Shown: positions 1 through 8,171, counted from the first letter of the stretch. The stretch: DNA of 36,202 nucleotides from Anaerolineae bacterium (GCA_021463195.1 JAJTXZ010000050.1:1-36202), one strand, 5' to 3'. A program made the numbers and translations. Notes: a model not told the origin generated them from the letters alone.

Positions 1-120
1 AAGCGCGGCAACCAGAACGCAAGTCTGCGGCGAATCAAGAATATTCGCAATCGCAGCCCAGCGGGAACGTCCGCAGGGACGTTTCGTGTATTTGTTGCGA
101 GCGAATTCGATTTGCCCGCA
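1..120 (+). repeat. Partial copy A of dispersed intergenic repeat
   Basis: This non-coding DNA is cut by the window edge. It aligns by eye over about 110 bp with 27367-27475 in the same orientation, and in two shorter blocks with the reverse complement of 17547-17640. Shared blocks include AGTCTGCGGCGAATCAAG, CGCAATCGCAGCCCAGCG and GCGAGCGAATTCGATT. It contains a short hairpin (AACGTCC at 66-72 with GGACGTT at 77-83, loop GCAG). The best copy (27294-27490) is a bounded insertion element, so this is probably the right part of a related element. No matching terminal repeat is clear at its right end. Confidence 0.7.
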
Positions 121-159
121 AACTGCCGACAAAGGACGAAATCCCAAATCTTTTGCGTC

Positions 160-188
160 TTGGCAGATAGAGCGAAACACAGTAAAAT
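160..188 (+). promoter_or_regulatory. Candidate promoter of the penicillin-binding protein gene
   Basis: A -35 TTGGCA (160-165) and a -10 TAAAAT (183-188) are separated by 17 bp, each matching 5 of 6 consensus bases. Transcription would start near 195. The -10 lies inside an inverted repeat, CACAGT (178-183) and ACTGTG (190-195), which could be an operator. Predicted from consensus only. Confidence 0.55.
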
Positions 189-193
189 CACTG

Positions 194-225
194 TGCCATT
201 TTTTCCGATGCTCCCAAAAATGGCA
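194..225 (+). promoter_or_regulatory. Stem-loop at the predicted mRNA 5' end
   Basis: TGCCATTTTT (194-203) pairs perfectly with AAAAATGGCA (216-225) around a 12-nt loop. The stem starts almost exactly where the promoter at 160-188 would begin transcription. It ends 15 nt before the ATG at 241, which has no Shine-Dalgarno sequence. It may stabilise the transcript or affect translation. It lacks the GC-rich stem and T-run of a terminator. Confidence 0.45.
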
Positions 226-240
226 TGACTGATTGATGGC

Positions 241-3200
241 ATGAGTTCTATACCCATTTACAATCGCCGCCGTCATACGCGGCACAACAGCAAGCGCAGC
301 AATAGTTGGATTTCAAAACTTTTGCTCGGCGCGCTTGGTTTGCTCATTTTTGGTTCGCTCTTGGCTGTGTTGGGCGTCGTGGTCTTTTCCGCCATAACGG
401 TCACGAACGTATATTCCGAATTCGCCAAGAATCTCCCCGAACCCGAAAAAGTTTCGCAGCAAGCGGCAACGCAATTCAAGACGACAAAGATTTATGACCG
501 CACCGGCAAAGTGGTGTTGTATGAATTGTTCGACCCAACGGGCGGCAATCGCACCAATGTCGCGCTCGACAAAATTTCGCCGTATTTGATTAACGCCACG
601 ATCGCGCTCGAAGACAAATCGTTTTGGACGAACGAGGGCGTAGATTATATCGGCATGGTGCGCGCGTTTTACAATATGGCGCGTGGGCAGCCGCTGCAAG
701 GCGCGTCCACGCTGACGCAGCAGCTGGTGAAAAAAGTTTTGCTGCCCGAACGTGAAATGCAATCGCGCACGAATGTGGAACTCAAAATCCAAGAGACCAT
801 CATGGCGCGCGAGATTTCACAAAAATACAGCAAGCAGCAAATTTTGGAATGGTATCTCAACACCATTTACTATGGCAATTTCGCGTATGGGATCGAGGCG
901 GCAAGCGAAGCGTATTTTGGCAAACATGCAAGCGAGTTAACTTTGTCCGAAGCGGCCACGCTCGCGGCGATTCCGCAATATCCCGCGCTCAATCCGATTG
1001 ATAATCCTGACCCTGCCCGCGAACGCCGCGATATTGCGCTCGACCGTATGGCGACGGAAGGATACATTACCGAACGCCAAGCCGCGGATGCAAAAAAACA
1101 AGACATTCAAGTCGTTCAGAAAAATTTCGACATCAAAGCGCCGCACTTTGTCTTTTATGTGCGCCGTTACTTGGAAGACAAGTACGGTCCAGCGGCGGTG
1201 AATAAAGGCGGTTGGAGTGTTTATACGACCCTCGATTACGACGCGCAGCTCCAAGCCGAAGAAATCGCGCGCAATCAAATCGCGAAACTGACAGAGGAAA
1301 AACGCAATGTAACGAACGCTTCGGTTGTCGTCATGGAACCCCAGACCGGCGAAATTCGCGCGATGGTCGGCTCGGTGGATTATTTTAATCGCGACATTGA
1401 CGGCCAAGTCAATATCGCCACCTCAGACCGCCAACCCGGTTCATCGTTCAAGATGTTTAGCTATCTACAAGCATTTGAAAAGGGCGCGCAAGATGGCACA
1501 CCGCTTTCACCTGCAAGCGTAGTCTATGATGTTCGCACCGCGTTCGAGGACCCGCCCAATCCGCCGTATGTGCCAGAGAATTATGACCGCAAATATCATG
1601 GCCCCGTGCGTTTGCGGACCGCGCTCGCGTCGTCGTACAATATCCCCGCCGTCAAAGTGTTGGATTTGGTCGGCATCAAAAACGTTTTGAATCTCGCGCA
1701 CAAGATGGGCATCACGACGCTCGATAAAAATTATGGGCTCGCGTTGACCCTCGGCGGCGGCGAAGTGAAATTGCTCGACATGACGTACGCGTATTCTGTA
1801 TTGGCGAATGGCGGCGTCATGGCAGGCCAACAAGTCAACGCGGCTGAACAGCGCGACGGTTTTCGCACGCTCAATCCCGTTTCAGTTTTAAAAGTTGTTG
1901 ATGCCGATGGCAATCTCAAAGAAGAATACAAAGAACCCGCGACCGAACGCGTGGTCTCGGAACAAGCCGCGTATTTGATGACCGATGTGTTGAGCGATAA
2001 TAACGCGCGCGCGCCCGCGTTCGGTCTAAACAGCGTTTTGAAATTGGACCGACCCGCCGCCGTGAAAACCGGCACCACTTCATCGTGGCGCGACAACTGG
2101 ACGCTCGGCTATACGCCCGATTACGTCGTCGGCGTGTGGGTCGGCAACGCGGACAATTCCGAGATGGAACATATTTCGGGTATCACGGGCGCGGCGCCGA
2201 TTTGGCACGATGTCATGACATTCTTGCATGAAAAACTGCCGATCCAAGAATTTGTCGCGCCAGAAAATATCGTGCGCGTGCCGGTGTGTCTCGCGAGCGG
2301 ATTGCTGCCGACGGCGGAATGTCCGCAAGTCGTACGCGAAACTTTTATTCAAGGCAACGAGCCGACCAAACCCGACGATATTTGGAAACCGTTCCGCATT
2401 TTTGTGCCAAATGGAAAACTCGCGACCGCGTTTGATCCGCCCGACCAAGTGACGACGGTGGTGTACCCGATTTATCCGCCCGACGCGCAAGATTGGGTCA
2501 AAGAGAATAATATTCCGCAGCCGCCAACGGAATTTGACACCACGTATGCGGCGAGCGCGGCAGGCGGCGATTTGGCGATTTTTAGCCCCGCCAATTACGC
2601 GTCAGTCAAAGGCATCGTCGAAGTGCGCGGCAACGCAAAAATGGGCGGCATGAATGAATGGCGTTTGAATGTGGGCGCGGGCTTGGACCCAACGCAATGG
2701 TTGACTATCGGACAAGGCGGCTGCTGTGTGGACAATGGCGTGCTGGCAAATTGGGAGACGACCGAAAGCGGTCTGTACACGTTGCAGCTCACCGCAGTTG
2801 ACGGTTCCGGCAATGCGCACACCGCATCCTCGCAAGTCACAGTGGATAACAAACCGCCGCAAGTGGAAATCATCAATCCGTGGGACGATAAACAATATCT
2901 CATGGAAGACGACGAATGGGTCAGCATTGACGCGGACGCGCGCGACAATCTCTCGATGGGCTATGTGGATTTTTGGCTCGACGATTCGTATCTCGGCCGC
3001 ACGCAGGTTTCGCCGTTCTCGCTAAAATGGAATATTACAATGCACGATGCATTTACGCCAACGTTAAAAGCGGCGCTCGAATTGCCGGTGGATTCGCCGA
3101 CAATGCCGGTGATTGCTTATGTGGCGAGCAAACAGCGCTTGGAAGATGACGGCAAGACGGTAACAGCGATTACCGAAACGCTCGTTGCGACCATGACGAA

Positions 3201-3471
3201 AAAAGCGGACCGCGTTGTCGGCGTCTTTCCAAATGGGTTTGGCGTTATCATGGACGCGGGCGGATACACTGAAACGCACACCGTGCGCGTCAAAGCGTAC
3301 GATGTGGCGGGCAATTTCGTTGACAGCGCGAGCGTGCGTTTTCTCGTTTCGCATCGCCCCAAACCGCCAACCGAAAATCCGCAGGGGCTAAATTGGTTCG
3401 CGACGGACCGAGCGCAAATTTGGACATTGCTCGACCCTGAGCGTTATCAGTGGCACACGCAAAAATTCTAA
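241..3471 (+). CDS. Class A penicillin-binding protein (PBP1A/1C-like) with long C-terminal extension
   Basis: This is a bifunctional peptidoglycan synthase of 1076 residues: a GT51 glycosyltransferase plus a penicillin-binding transpeptidase acting outside the membrane. A basic cytoplasmic N-terminus is followed by one membrane helix (about 27-57). The GT51 domain (about 80-260) carries the catalytic Glu in ALEDKSFW (E124) and the QGASTLTQQ motif. The transpeptidase has SxxK at S401-K404, SYN at 465-467 and KTG at 609-611. After about residue 770 come roughly 300 residues of probable beta-sandwich (Ig-like) domains, which makes it longer than a standard PBP1A of about 720-850 residues. Where the usual GT51 motif has His after ED..F, this protein has Asn131. 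It is monocistronic, with its own promoter and a terminator at 3481. ATG 241 is chosen because the basic N-terminus and membrane helix follow directly; no ribosome site is visible. Confidence 0.93.
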   Translation: MSSIPIYNRRRHTRHNSKRSNSWISKLLLGALGLLIFGSLLAVLGVVVFSAITVTNVYSEFAKNLPEPEKVSQQAATQFKTTKIYDRTGKVVLYELFDPTGGNRTNVALDKISPYLINATIALEDKSFWTNEGVDYIGMVRAFYNMARGQPLQGASTLTQQLVKKVLLPEREMQSRTNVELKIQETIMAREISQKYSKQQILEWYLNTIYYGNFAYGIEAASEAYFGKHASELTLSEAATLAAIPQYPALNPIDNPDPARERRDIALDRMATEGYITERQAADAKKQDIQVVQKNFDIKAPHFVFYVRRYLEDKYGPAAVNKGGWSVYTTLDYDAQLQAEEIARNQIAKLTEEKRNVTNASVVVMEPQTGEIRAMVGSVDYFNRDIDGQVNIATSDRQPGSSFKMFSYLQAFEKGAQDGTPLSPASVVYDVRTAFEDPPNPPYVPENYDRKYHGPVRLRTALASSYNIPAVKVLDLVGIKNVLNLAHKMGITTLDKNYGLALTLGGGEVKLLDMTYAYSVLANGGVMAGQQVNAAEQRDGFRTLNPVSVLKVVDADGNLKEEYKEPATERVVSEQAAYLMTDVLSDNNARAPAFGLNSVLKLDRPAAVKTGTTSSWRDNWTLGYTPDYVVGVWVGNADNSEMEHISGITGAAPIWHDVMTFLHEKLPIQEFVAPENIVRVPVCLASGLLPTAECPQVVRETFIQGNEPTKPDDIWKPFRIFVPNGKLATAFDPPDQVTTVVYPIYPPDAQDWVKENNIPQPPTEFDTTYAASAAGGDLAIFSPANYASVKGIVEVRGNAKMGGMNEWRLNVGAGLDPTQWLTIGQGGCCVDNGVLANWETTESGLYTLQLTAVDGSGNAHTASSQVTVDNKPPQVEIINPWDDKQYLMEDDEWVSIDADARDNLSMGYVDFWLDDSYLGRTQVSPFSLKWNITMHDAFTPTLKAALELPVDSPTMPVIAYVASKQRLEDDGKTVTAITETLVATMTKKADRVVGVFPNGFGVIMDAGGYTETHTVRVKAYDVAGNFVDSASVRFLVSHRPKPPTENPQGLNWFATDRAQIWTLLDPERYQWHTQKF

Positions 3472-3480
3472 AAACACAAA

Positions 3481-3515
3481 ACAGGACAAGGCAAGTGGAT
3501 TGTCCTGTTTTTTTT
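3481..3515 (+). terminator. Rho-independent terminator after the PBP gene
   Basis: ACAGGACAA (3481-3489) pairs with TTGTCCTGT (3500-3508) around a 10-nt loop. An unbroken T-run to 3515 follows. It lies 10 nt past the stop codon. Confidence 0.9.
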
Positions 3516-3526
3516 GAACGCGGAAT

Positions 3527-3554
3527 TTGCGTTCACGCGCTGAAAGACTAAAAT
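3527..3554 (+). promoter_or_regulatory. Candidate promoter for the cupredoxin gene
   Basis: A -10 TAAAAT (3549-3554, 5 of 6 matches) sits 16 bp after TTGCGT (3527-3532, weak -35). The position directly after the upstream terminator fits a new transcription unit. It implies a leader of about 180 nt before the ATG at 3745. Confidence 0.35.
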
Positions 3555-3573
3555 AGATTTGTTGCGCACGCGA

Positions 3574-3629
3574 CGCTTGCGCCAGCGCAAGCGCTATCTT
3601 AAAAGCGCGCTGCGGCAGCTTGCGCTGGC
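3574..3629 (+). promoter_or_regulatory. Overlapping inverted repeats in the cupredoxin leader
   Basis: CGCTTGCGC (3574-3582) is complementary to GCGCAAGCG (3585-3593). The middle segment GCCAGCGCAAGC (3581-3592) is also perfectly complementary to GCTTGCGCTGGC (3618-3629). The two helices share bases, so they are mutually exclusive in RNA, as in a conformational switch or attenuator. No T-run follows the second helix. The function is unknown, and this could instead be remnant repeat DNA. Confidence 0.45.
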
Positions 3630-3744
3630 AAAAACATTGCGCGCAAACACAATCACACAATTCATCACGTCAGAGGGGCGTGAAATTTACAATACGGTAT
3701 TCCCAAAAGTAAAACGTCTTTTGAGAACACACGAGGAGGAAACA

Positions 3745-4116
3745 ATGTTTCGCAAGTTAATCTTGTTCGTTGGGTTATTGGTTGCCGTTACAGCCGTCTT
3801 GTCAGCTTGCGGCGGCGGCGGTGGCAACGCGGGCGCCGGCGCCGCGACCGTAAGTGTGGAAGGTTCCGAATTTGCCTATACGCCGGCGGACATTACCGCC
3901 AAGCCCGGTCAAAAAGTGACCGTCAATTTCAAAAATGTCGGCACTGTTGAACACACCTTTGTCATCAAAGATTTGAATTTCAAACTGACCGCGCAGCCGG
4001 GTCAATCCGCTTCTGGCACGTTCACGGCGCCTTCGACCCCCGGGACCTTCCAGATTCATTGCGATGTGGCGGGACACACCGAAGCCGGCATGGTCGGAAA
4101 ATTAACCGTCCAATAA
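3745..4116 (+). CDS. Lipoprotein cupredoxin (plastocyanin-like blue copper protein)
   Basis: A small secreted electron carrier of 123 residues. A signal peptide ends in a lipobox (VLSAC, Cys near residue 22), followed by a Gly-rich linker and one cupredoxin domain. Type 1 copper ligands are recognisable: His in VEHTF, then Cys, His and Met in CDVAGHTEAGM with the expected C-x4-H-x4-M spacing. It should sit lipid-anchored on the outer face of the cytoplasmic membrane and shuttle electrons to or from a respiratory or copper enzyme that is not in this window. The start at 3745 is set by AGGAGG (3734-3739) five bases upstream and by the signal peptide. The reading frame stays open further upstream, but only through the hairpin-rich leader. 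Flanking terminators suggest it is transcribed alone. Confidence 0.9.
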   Translation: MFRKLILFVGLLVAVTAVLSACGGGGGNAGAGAATVSVEGSEFAYTPADITAKPGQKVTVNFKNVGTVEHTFVIKDLNFKLTAQPGQSASGTFTAPSTPGTFQIHCDVAGHTEAGMVGKLTVQ

Positions 4117-4137
4117 CTCTACGCGCTTGACAATCCG

Positions 4138-4171
4138 ACACCCGCGTTCAATTTGGCGCGGGTGTTTTTTT
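4138..4171 (+). terminator. Rho-independent terminator after the cupredoxin gene
   Basis: ACACCCGCG (4138-4146) pairs perfectly with CGCGGGTGT (4157-4165) around a 10-nt loop, followed by a T-run to 4171. Confidence 0.92.
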
Positions 4172-4231
4172 ATCCACCATAACCTTTTCGCGGTCAAGGC
4201 GTATATCACTCCAGAACTCAAGGAGAAAAAA

Positions 4232-5068
4232 ATGTCCTATTCAGCAGAAATTAGCCGCACCAATCCCTCGTGCTTTATTTTTGTGATTGACCAATCCGGT
4301 TCGATGGCTGACCCATTCGGCGGCCAAGCCGGCAAGCGCAAAGCCGACGGCGTGACAGACGCATTGAATCGGCTGTTGCAAAATCTGGTGATTAAATGCG
4401 CCAAAACCGAAGGCGTGCGCGATTATTATCACATCGGCGTCATCGGTTACGGCGCGAACGTTGGGCCCGCGTGGTTGGGCGCGCTGGCAGGCAGCGAGCT
4501 AGTTCCAATCAGCCAAGTCGCGGCAAATCCCGCGCGCATCGAAGAACGCGCGAAAAAAGTGGACGATGGCGCCGGCGGCTTGATTGAACAAAAGGTAAAA
4601 TTCCCATTGTGGGTCGAGCCGGTGGCGAATCAAGGCACGCCGATGGTTCGCGCCATGACGATGGCGGCTGACATGCTCAACAGTTTTGTTGCCGCGCATC
4701 CCGATTGTTTTCCGCCCATCGTCATTCACATTACCGATGGCGAATCCACTGACGGCGACCCGACGCAAGCGATGCAGATGGTGACGCGCATCGCGTCTTC
4801 GGACGGCAACGCGCTATTGTTCAACGTGCATCTTTCAAGCAATGCCAACGCGCCGCTGGCGTATCCCGACAGCGCGGCTAATTTGCCCGACCAATACGCG
4901 AAACTCTTGTTCGAGACCGCCAGCGAATTAACTCCGTTCATGCTTGGCATCGCGCAAGAGCAAGGATACGATCCACAACCCGGCGCGCGCGGCTTTGTCT
5001 TTAATGGCGACCTCGCGTTGGTGGTGCAATCGCTCGACATCGGAACGCGTCCAAGCAATCTGCGCTAA
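4232..5068 (+). CDS. vWA-domain protein, TerY/YegL-like
   Basis: A 278-residue protein that is essentially one von Willebrand A domain, with no signal peptide or membrane helix, so cytosolic. The metal-ion-dependent adhesion site is intact: DQSGS at residues 20-24, a downstream Thr in NQGTPM, and Asp in HITDGESTDG. The next two genes encode a PP2C phosphatase and a kinase-like protein. This is the arrangement of the TerY-P triad and of Escherichia coli yegL-yegK-yegI. In such sets the vWA protein is thought to be a partner or scaffold for the kinase/phosphatase pair; its exact role here is inferred. The start at 4232 follows AGGAG (4221-4225) six bases upstream and replaces a longer open frame beginning in the previous terminator region. 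A hairpin follows its stop, so coupling to the next gene may be partial. Confidence 0.87.
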   Translation: MSYSAEISRTNPSCFIFVIDQSGSMADPFGGQAGKRKADGVTDALNRLLQNLVIKCAKTEGVRDYYHIGVIGYGANVGPAWLGALAGSELVPISQVAANPARIEERAKKVDDGAGGLIEQKVKFPLWVEPVANQGTPMVRAMTMAADMLNSFVAAHPDCFPPIVIHITDGESTDGDPTQAMQMVTRIASSDGNALLFNVHLSSNANAPLAYPDSAANLPDQYAKLLFETASELTPFMLGIAQEQGYDPQPGARGFVFNGDLALVVQSLDIGTRPSNLR

Positions 5069-5110
5069 AAAGTTTAACGTTTGTCGCGGTTGCGATATGA
5101 TGGCTTATAG

Positions 5111-5148
5111 GTGCCCGATGCCGCAAGGCGCCGGGCATTTTAAATTTT
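5111..5148 (+). terminator. GNRA-capped hairpin between vWA and PP2C genes
   Basis: GTGCCCGATGCC (5111-5122) pairs with GGCGCCGGGCAT (5127-5138), with about one mismatch and two wobbles, around a GCAA tetraloop. The AT-rich tail TTTAAATTTT follows. The tail is broken, so this may be a partial terminator that lowers read-through, or an mRNA processing/stability element. Confidence 0.45.
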
Positions 5149-5163
5149 GATACGGGTACTCGA

Positions 5164-5925
5164 GTGAATGTAGAGACGCGCGTGTTATGGCTGCCCAAAG
5201 CGGGCAATACCGAAAATGAATATGAGGACGCGTTTTATCTGCCTAAACGCGGACGCGACAATCAACCGTTCGTGTGCGCGCTAGCGGATGGCGCGACCGA
5301 GAGTTTGCTCAGCCGTCAATGGGCAAATCTTTTGGTCAAGCGTTTTGGGCGTCAATGGCGCGCGGCGGATGCCTGGCCAAGCTGGCTGAATGAGACGCTG
5401 CGCGTGTGGCAAAACGAAAAGCGCGCCTATATGCGGCGACGCGCGCGCGCAGGCAAGCCCGTGCAATGGTACGAAGAACCGGGTTTGGAAGCTGGCGCGT
5501 TCGCCGCGTTATTGGGCCTGGTTATTACGCGCGCGGCGCGCGGCGGACAATGGCGCGCGGCGGCATTGGGCGATTGTTGTCTCGCGCAAATACGCGCCGA
5601 CGAATTAGTGGACGCGTTTCCGATGCAGGACGCCAGCGCATTCAACAATCGTCCATTCTTGTTGAGCAGCAATCCGGCGCGCAATATAGAGTTGGACGCG
5701 CATTGGCGTTTTGCCGCAGGCGAGTTGGCGCGCGGCGACCGTTTATATCTGATGACGGACGCGTTGGCGGCATGGTTTTTTCGCGCGCGCGAAGCGGGCG
5801 CGCGTCCGTGGCAGGCATTGGATGCGCACGCGGATGACGCCGCGTTCGCCGCATGGATTCACGAACTGCGCGCGGCGCGCTTGATGCGTAATGACGATGT
5901 GACGTTGATTCGTTTGATGATTTGA
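5164..5925 (+). CDS. PP2C-family protein phosphatase, YegK-like
   Basis: A 253-residue cytosolic protein of the PPM/PP2C serine/threonine phosphatase family. The expected metal-binding acidic residues are in place: E21/D22 (NEYEDAFY), D42 (ADGATES), D137 (LGDCCL), D199 (LMTDALA) and D244-D245 (NDDVTL). The family uses two Mn or Mg ions to remove phosphate from Ser/Thr. The likely substrate is the kinase encoded two bases downstream, or a target they share; this is inferred from gene order. The start is a GTG at 5164 with only a weak ribosome site. Translation is probably coupled to the next gene, since the stop at 5923-5925 lies between that gene's two possible starts. The hairpin at 5111-5138 separates it from the vWA gene. 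Confidence 0.85.
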   Translation: MNVETRVLWLPKAGNTENEYEDAFYLPKRGRDNQPFVCALADGATESLLSRQWANLLVKRFGRQWRAADAWPSWLNETLRVWQNEKRAYMRRRARAGKPVQWYEEPGLEAGAFAALLGLVITRAARGGQWRAAALGDCCLAQIRADELVDAFPMQDASAFNNRPFLLSSNPARNIELDAHWRFAAGELARGDRLYLMTDALAAWFFRAREAGARPWQALDAHADDAAFAAWIHELRAARLMRNDDVTLIRLMI

Positions 5926-5927
5926 TT

Positions 5928-8096
5928 ATGTGGTGGCCCAGTCCTTCGGATTATCAAGACGCGATGCAAAATCCGCAAACCGCATTTACGGAAGCGGCAT
6001 TGCGCGATGGCGTCGTCGTCAGCGACACATTGGGATTGCCCAAACCGATTTCGGGCAGTTTCGCCACCGTGTATCAAGTGGATTATCGCGGGCGTCGGCA
6101 CGCGGTGCGCTGTTTTTTACGGCATGTGCCGGACATTGCGCAGCGTTACGCCGCCATTAGCGCGTATTTGAAACAAGCGGCTCTGCCGTACACGGTCGAA
6201 TTTTCATTTTTACCGCAGGGCATTCGTTTGCGCGGACAATGGTTTCCGATTGTCAAAATGGCTTGGCTCGAAGGCGAGCGGCTTGACGTTTTTGTCGCGC
6301 AGCATTTGAATGAACCATCCGCGCTGCTCGAAATCACGCGTCAGTTTTTAGAGCTCGCGCGCGCGTTGCGACTCGCTCAGATTGCGCACGGTGATTTGCA
6401 ACACGGCAATCTATTGGTCGTCAATCGGCAACTGCGTTTGCTCGATTATGACGGAATGTTTGTGCCAGCGCTGGCGGGACAGCAGAGCAACGAATTAGGG
6501 CAGCCGAATTATCAACATCCGCGTCGTTCGGCGCGCGATTATGGTCCGCAGCTGGACAATTTTTCGGTGTGGGTGATTGCGCTGTCTTTATTGGGTTTGG
6601 CGCTCGACCCCGAGCTGCGCTTTGGTTTCAACGGCGGCGGAGGCGAAGCGCTATTGCTGCAACAATCTGATTTCGCGAATCCCGCGCAATCCAAATTGTT
6701 GTTGGCGCTGCAGCGTTCGCCGCATCCGATGCTGCGCCAGCTAACGCAAACATTTTTGCCGTACCTGTTTGTGCGCGATTTAAAAAATGTCGCGCCGCTT
6801 GAACCTAACGCGTTGGACGCGCTGAAACCTCTGGGCGCGACGCCGGCGAATCTGCCCGATTGGCTGCGCGAACGCGTCGGCGGCGCGTCCGCGCCATCGC
6901 CCTCCACCGCGCCAAGACTTGCGCCCGTAAACGCTGCCGCCTCCGCCGCGAATGGCGCGGATTGGTTATTGGACCATGTGCCTCTCGCCGCGCCACAAAC
7001 TTTGAACGGTTCATTTCGCGCCGAAAAATCATTTTTAGGTTTGCTCGGTTTGGTCATTCTCGCGACATTGGCGTTTGGAGTTTTCGGCGCGTTCGATCCG
7101 CTGATGAGCGCTGCCGTATTGACGTTCACGCCGCTCGCAGGATTGGCGGCATTGAGCATCGGTTTCGTCGTGCGCTATAACAATCCCGAACGACGGAGCG
7201 CCGCGCGCAGTGTTCGAACCTATGCCCAAGCCAAGTTGGATTTGACGCGTCAAACGCAAGAATTGACGGCGCGGCAGGCGCAGCTGGAACGCGACGCGCA
7301 GGATACGCTCACCCATTTGCTGCGGCAACAGACGGATAATGCGGCGGAAGAAAAAAGCGCGCTCGCCGCGCTCGATCGCGCCTTGGAAGCCGCGCGCCTC
7401 CAAAACGACGCCGAGCGCCAAAAATTGGCGACGCAGGAAACTGAAATGCTGGCGAGCGCGCTAATTGAATATCGCAAACAAAAACTGTATCGCTTAATGG
7501 AAGCGTTTCGCGTCGCCGATGCAACGCTGCCCGGCATATTGAATCGCGAGTTGAAACAAAATTTGGCGGCGGCGGGCTTTGTCACAGCGGGCGATATTGT
7601 GAATTTTCGCGTTGTGCCGACCAAAATGGGACCGCAGTTTTGTCTGGTGAATCGGCGGAACCAAGCAGTGCCGGTGGAAGGCGTCAACGCGCAGCGCGGC
7701 GTCGCGATTTTTTTGTGGCGGCGCGCGATGGAAGCGCGCGTAAAACATACGATGCCCGACACGCTGCCGCCTGAAACGGTAAACGCGCTGACGAAAAAAT
7801 TTCAGGACGCGCGCGTAACGCTGCAACTGAATGAATTGAAAAAACAGCAGCAGACCGCGCAAGAAAAAACGCGCGCGAGCGAACGCGCGCGGCAAACGCA
7901 CGCGCGCCTGACGCGCGAAATGCAAGAGCTGCCCGCGCGCGCGCAACGCCAGCGGGAAAAGGTCGAACTGGAATTAGCGCAGCAGCGCAAAGAGCTCGCC
8001 GAAAAAGAATGGGCTTGGATTTTGGCGCGCCGACAGTTGGACGCCTACGCGCATATTAATTTTTTCAATTACTTGAAATCTATTTTAGGTTTGTGA
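5928..8096 (+). CDS. Protein kinase-like membrane protein with coiled coils and probable HhH segment, YegI-like
   Basis: A 722-residue protein. The N-terminal kinase fold (about 35-290) has a Gly-rich loop (ISGSFATVYQ), a catalytic-loop equivalent HGDLQHGN (D156) and DYD (173-175) in place of DFG. The usual ATP-contacting Lys position appears to read Arg61 (HAVRCF), so activity is uncertain. An Ala/Pro-rich linker leads to two hydrophobic helices (about 363-412). Then come a coiled coil, a globular segment around 510-560 that could be a helix-hairpin-helix (AAAGFVTAGDIV), and a second Gln/Arg-rich coiled coil. This matches the third member of vWA-PP2C-kinase triads such as E. coli YegI. It would carry its kinase and C-terminal parts in the cytoplasm on a membrane hairpin. 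ATG 5928 is used; an in-frame TTG at 5922 is possible. Confidence 0.82.
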   Translation: MWWPSPSDYQDAMQNPQTAFTEAALRDGVVVSDTLGLPKPISGSFATVYQVDYRGRRHAVRCFLRHVPDIAQRYAAISAYLKQAALPYTVEFSFLPQGIRLRGQWFPIVKMAWLEGERLDVFVAQHLNEPSALLEITRQFLELARALRLAQIAHGDLQHGNLLVVNRQLRLLDYDGMFVPALAGQQSNELGQPNYQHPRRSARDYGPQLDNFSVWVIALSLLGLALDPELRFGFNGGGGEALLLQQSDFANPAQSKLLLALQRSPHPMLRQLTQTFLPYLFVRDLKNVAPLEPNALDALKPLGATPANLPDWLRERVGGASAPSPSTAPRLAPVNAAASAANGADWLLDHVPLAAPQTLNGSFRAEKSFLGLLGLVILATLAFGVFGAFDPLMSAAVLTFTPLAGLAALSIGFVVRYNNPERRSAARSVRTYAQAKLDLTRQTQELTARQAQLERDAQDTLTHLLRQQTDNAAEEKSALAALDRALEAARLQNDAERQKLATQETEMLASALIEYRKQKLYRLMEAFRVADATLPGILNRELKQNLAAAGFVTAGDIVNFRVVPTKMGPQFCLVNRRNQAVPVEGVNAQRGVAIFLWRRAMEARVKHTMPDTLPPETVNALTKKFQDARVTLQLNELKKQQQTAQEKTRASERARQTHARLTREMQELPARAQRQREKVELELAQQRKELAEKEWAWILARRQLDAYAHINFFNYLKSILGL

Positions 8097-8111
8097 AAAA
8101 AGTAGAATCAT

Positions 8112-8140
8112 TTGGCGCGAGTTCTCTTGTGTAGTATCAT
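8112..8140 (+). promoter_or_regulatory. Candidate promoter for ilvE unit
   Basis: TTGGCG (8112-8117) and TATCAT (8135-8140) are 17 bp apart, with 4 of 6 and 5 of 6 consensus matches. The predicted start near 8147 lies just upstream of the AAAGGAG ribosome site at 8157-8163. Confidence 0.45.
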
Positions 8141-8171
8141 CGTTGAAAATCTCAACAAAGGAGCTGAGTGA

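Noticed and set aside
4127-4231. Longer N-terminus for the vWA protein
   Set aside because: It would start before and read through the cupredoxin terminator. A good AGGAG site supports ATG 4232.
6539-7159. Open frames antisense to the kinase-like gene
   Set aside because: Shadow frames; the + strand protein has kinase motifs, membrane helices and coiled coils over the same region.
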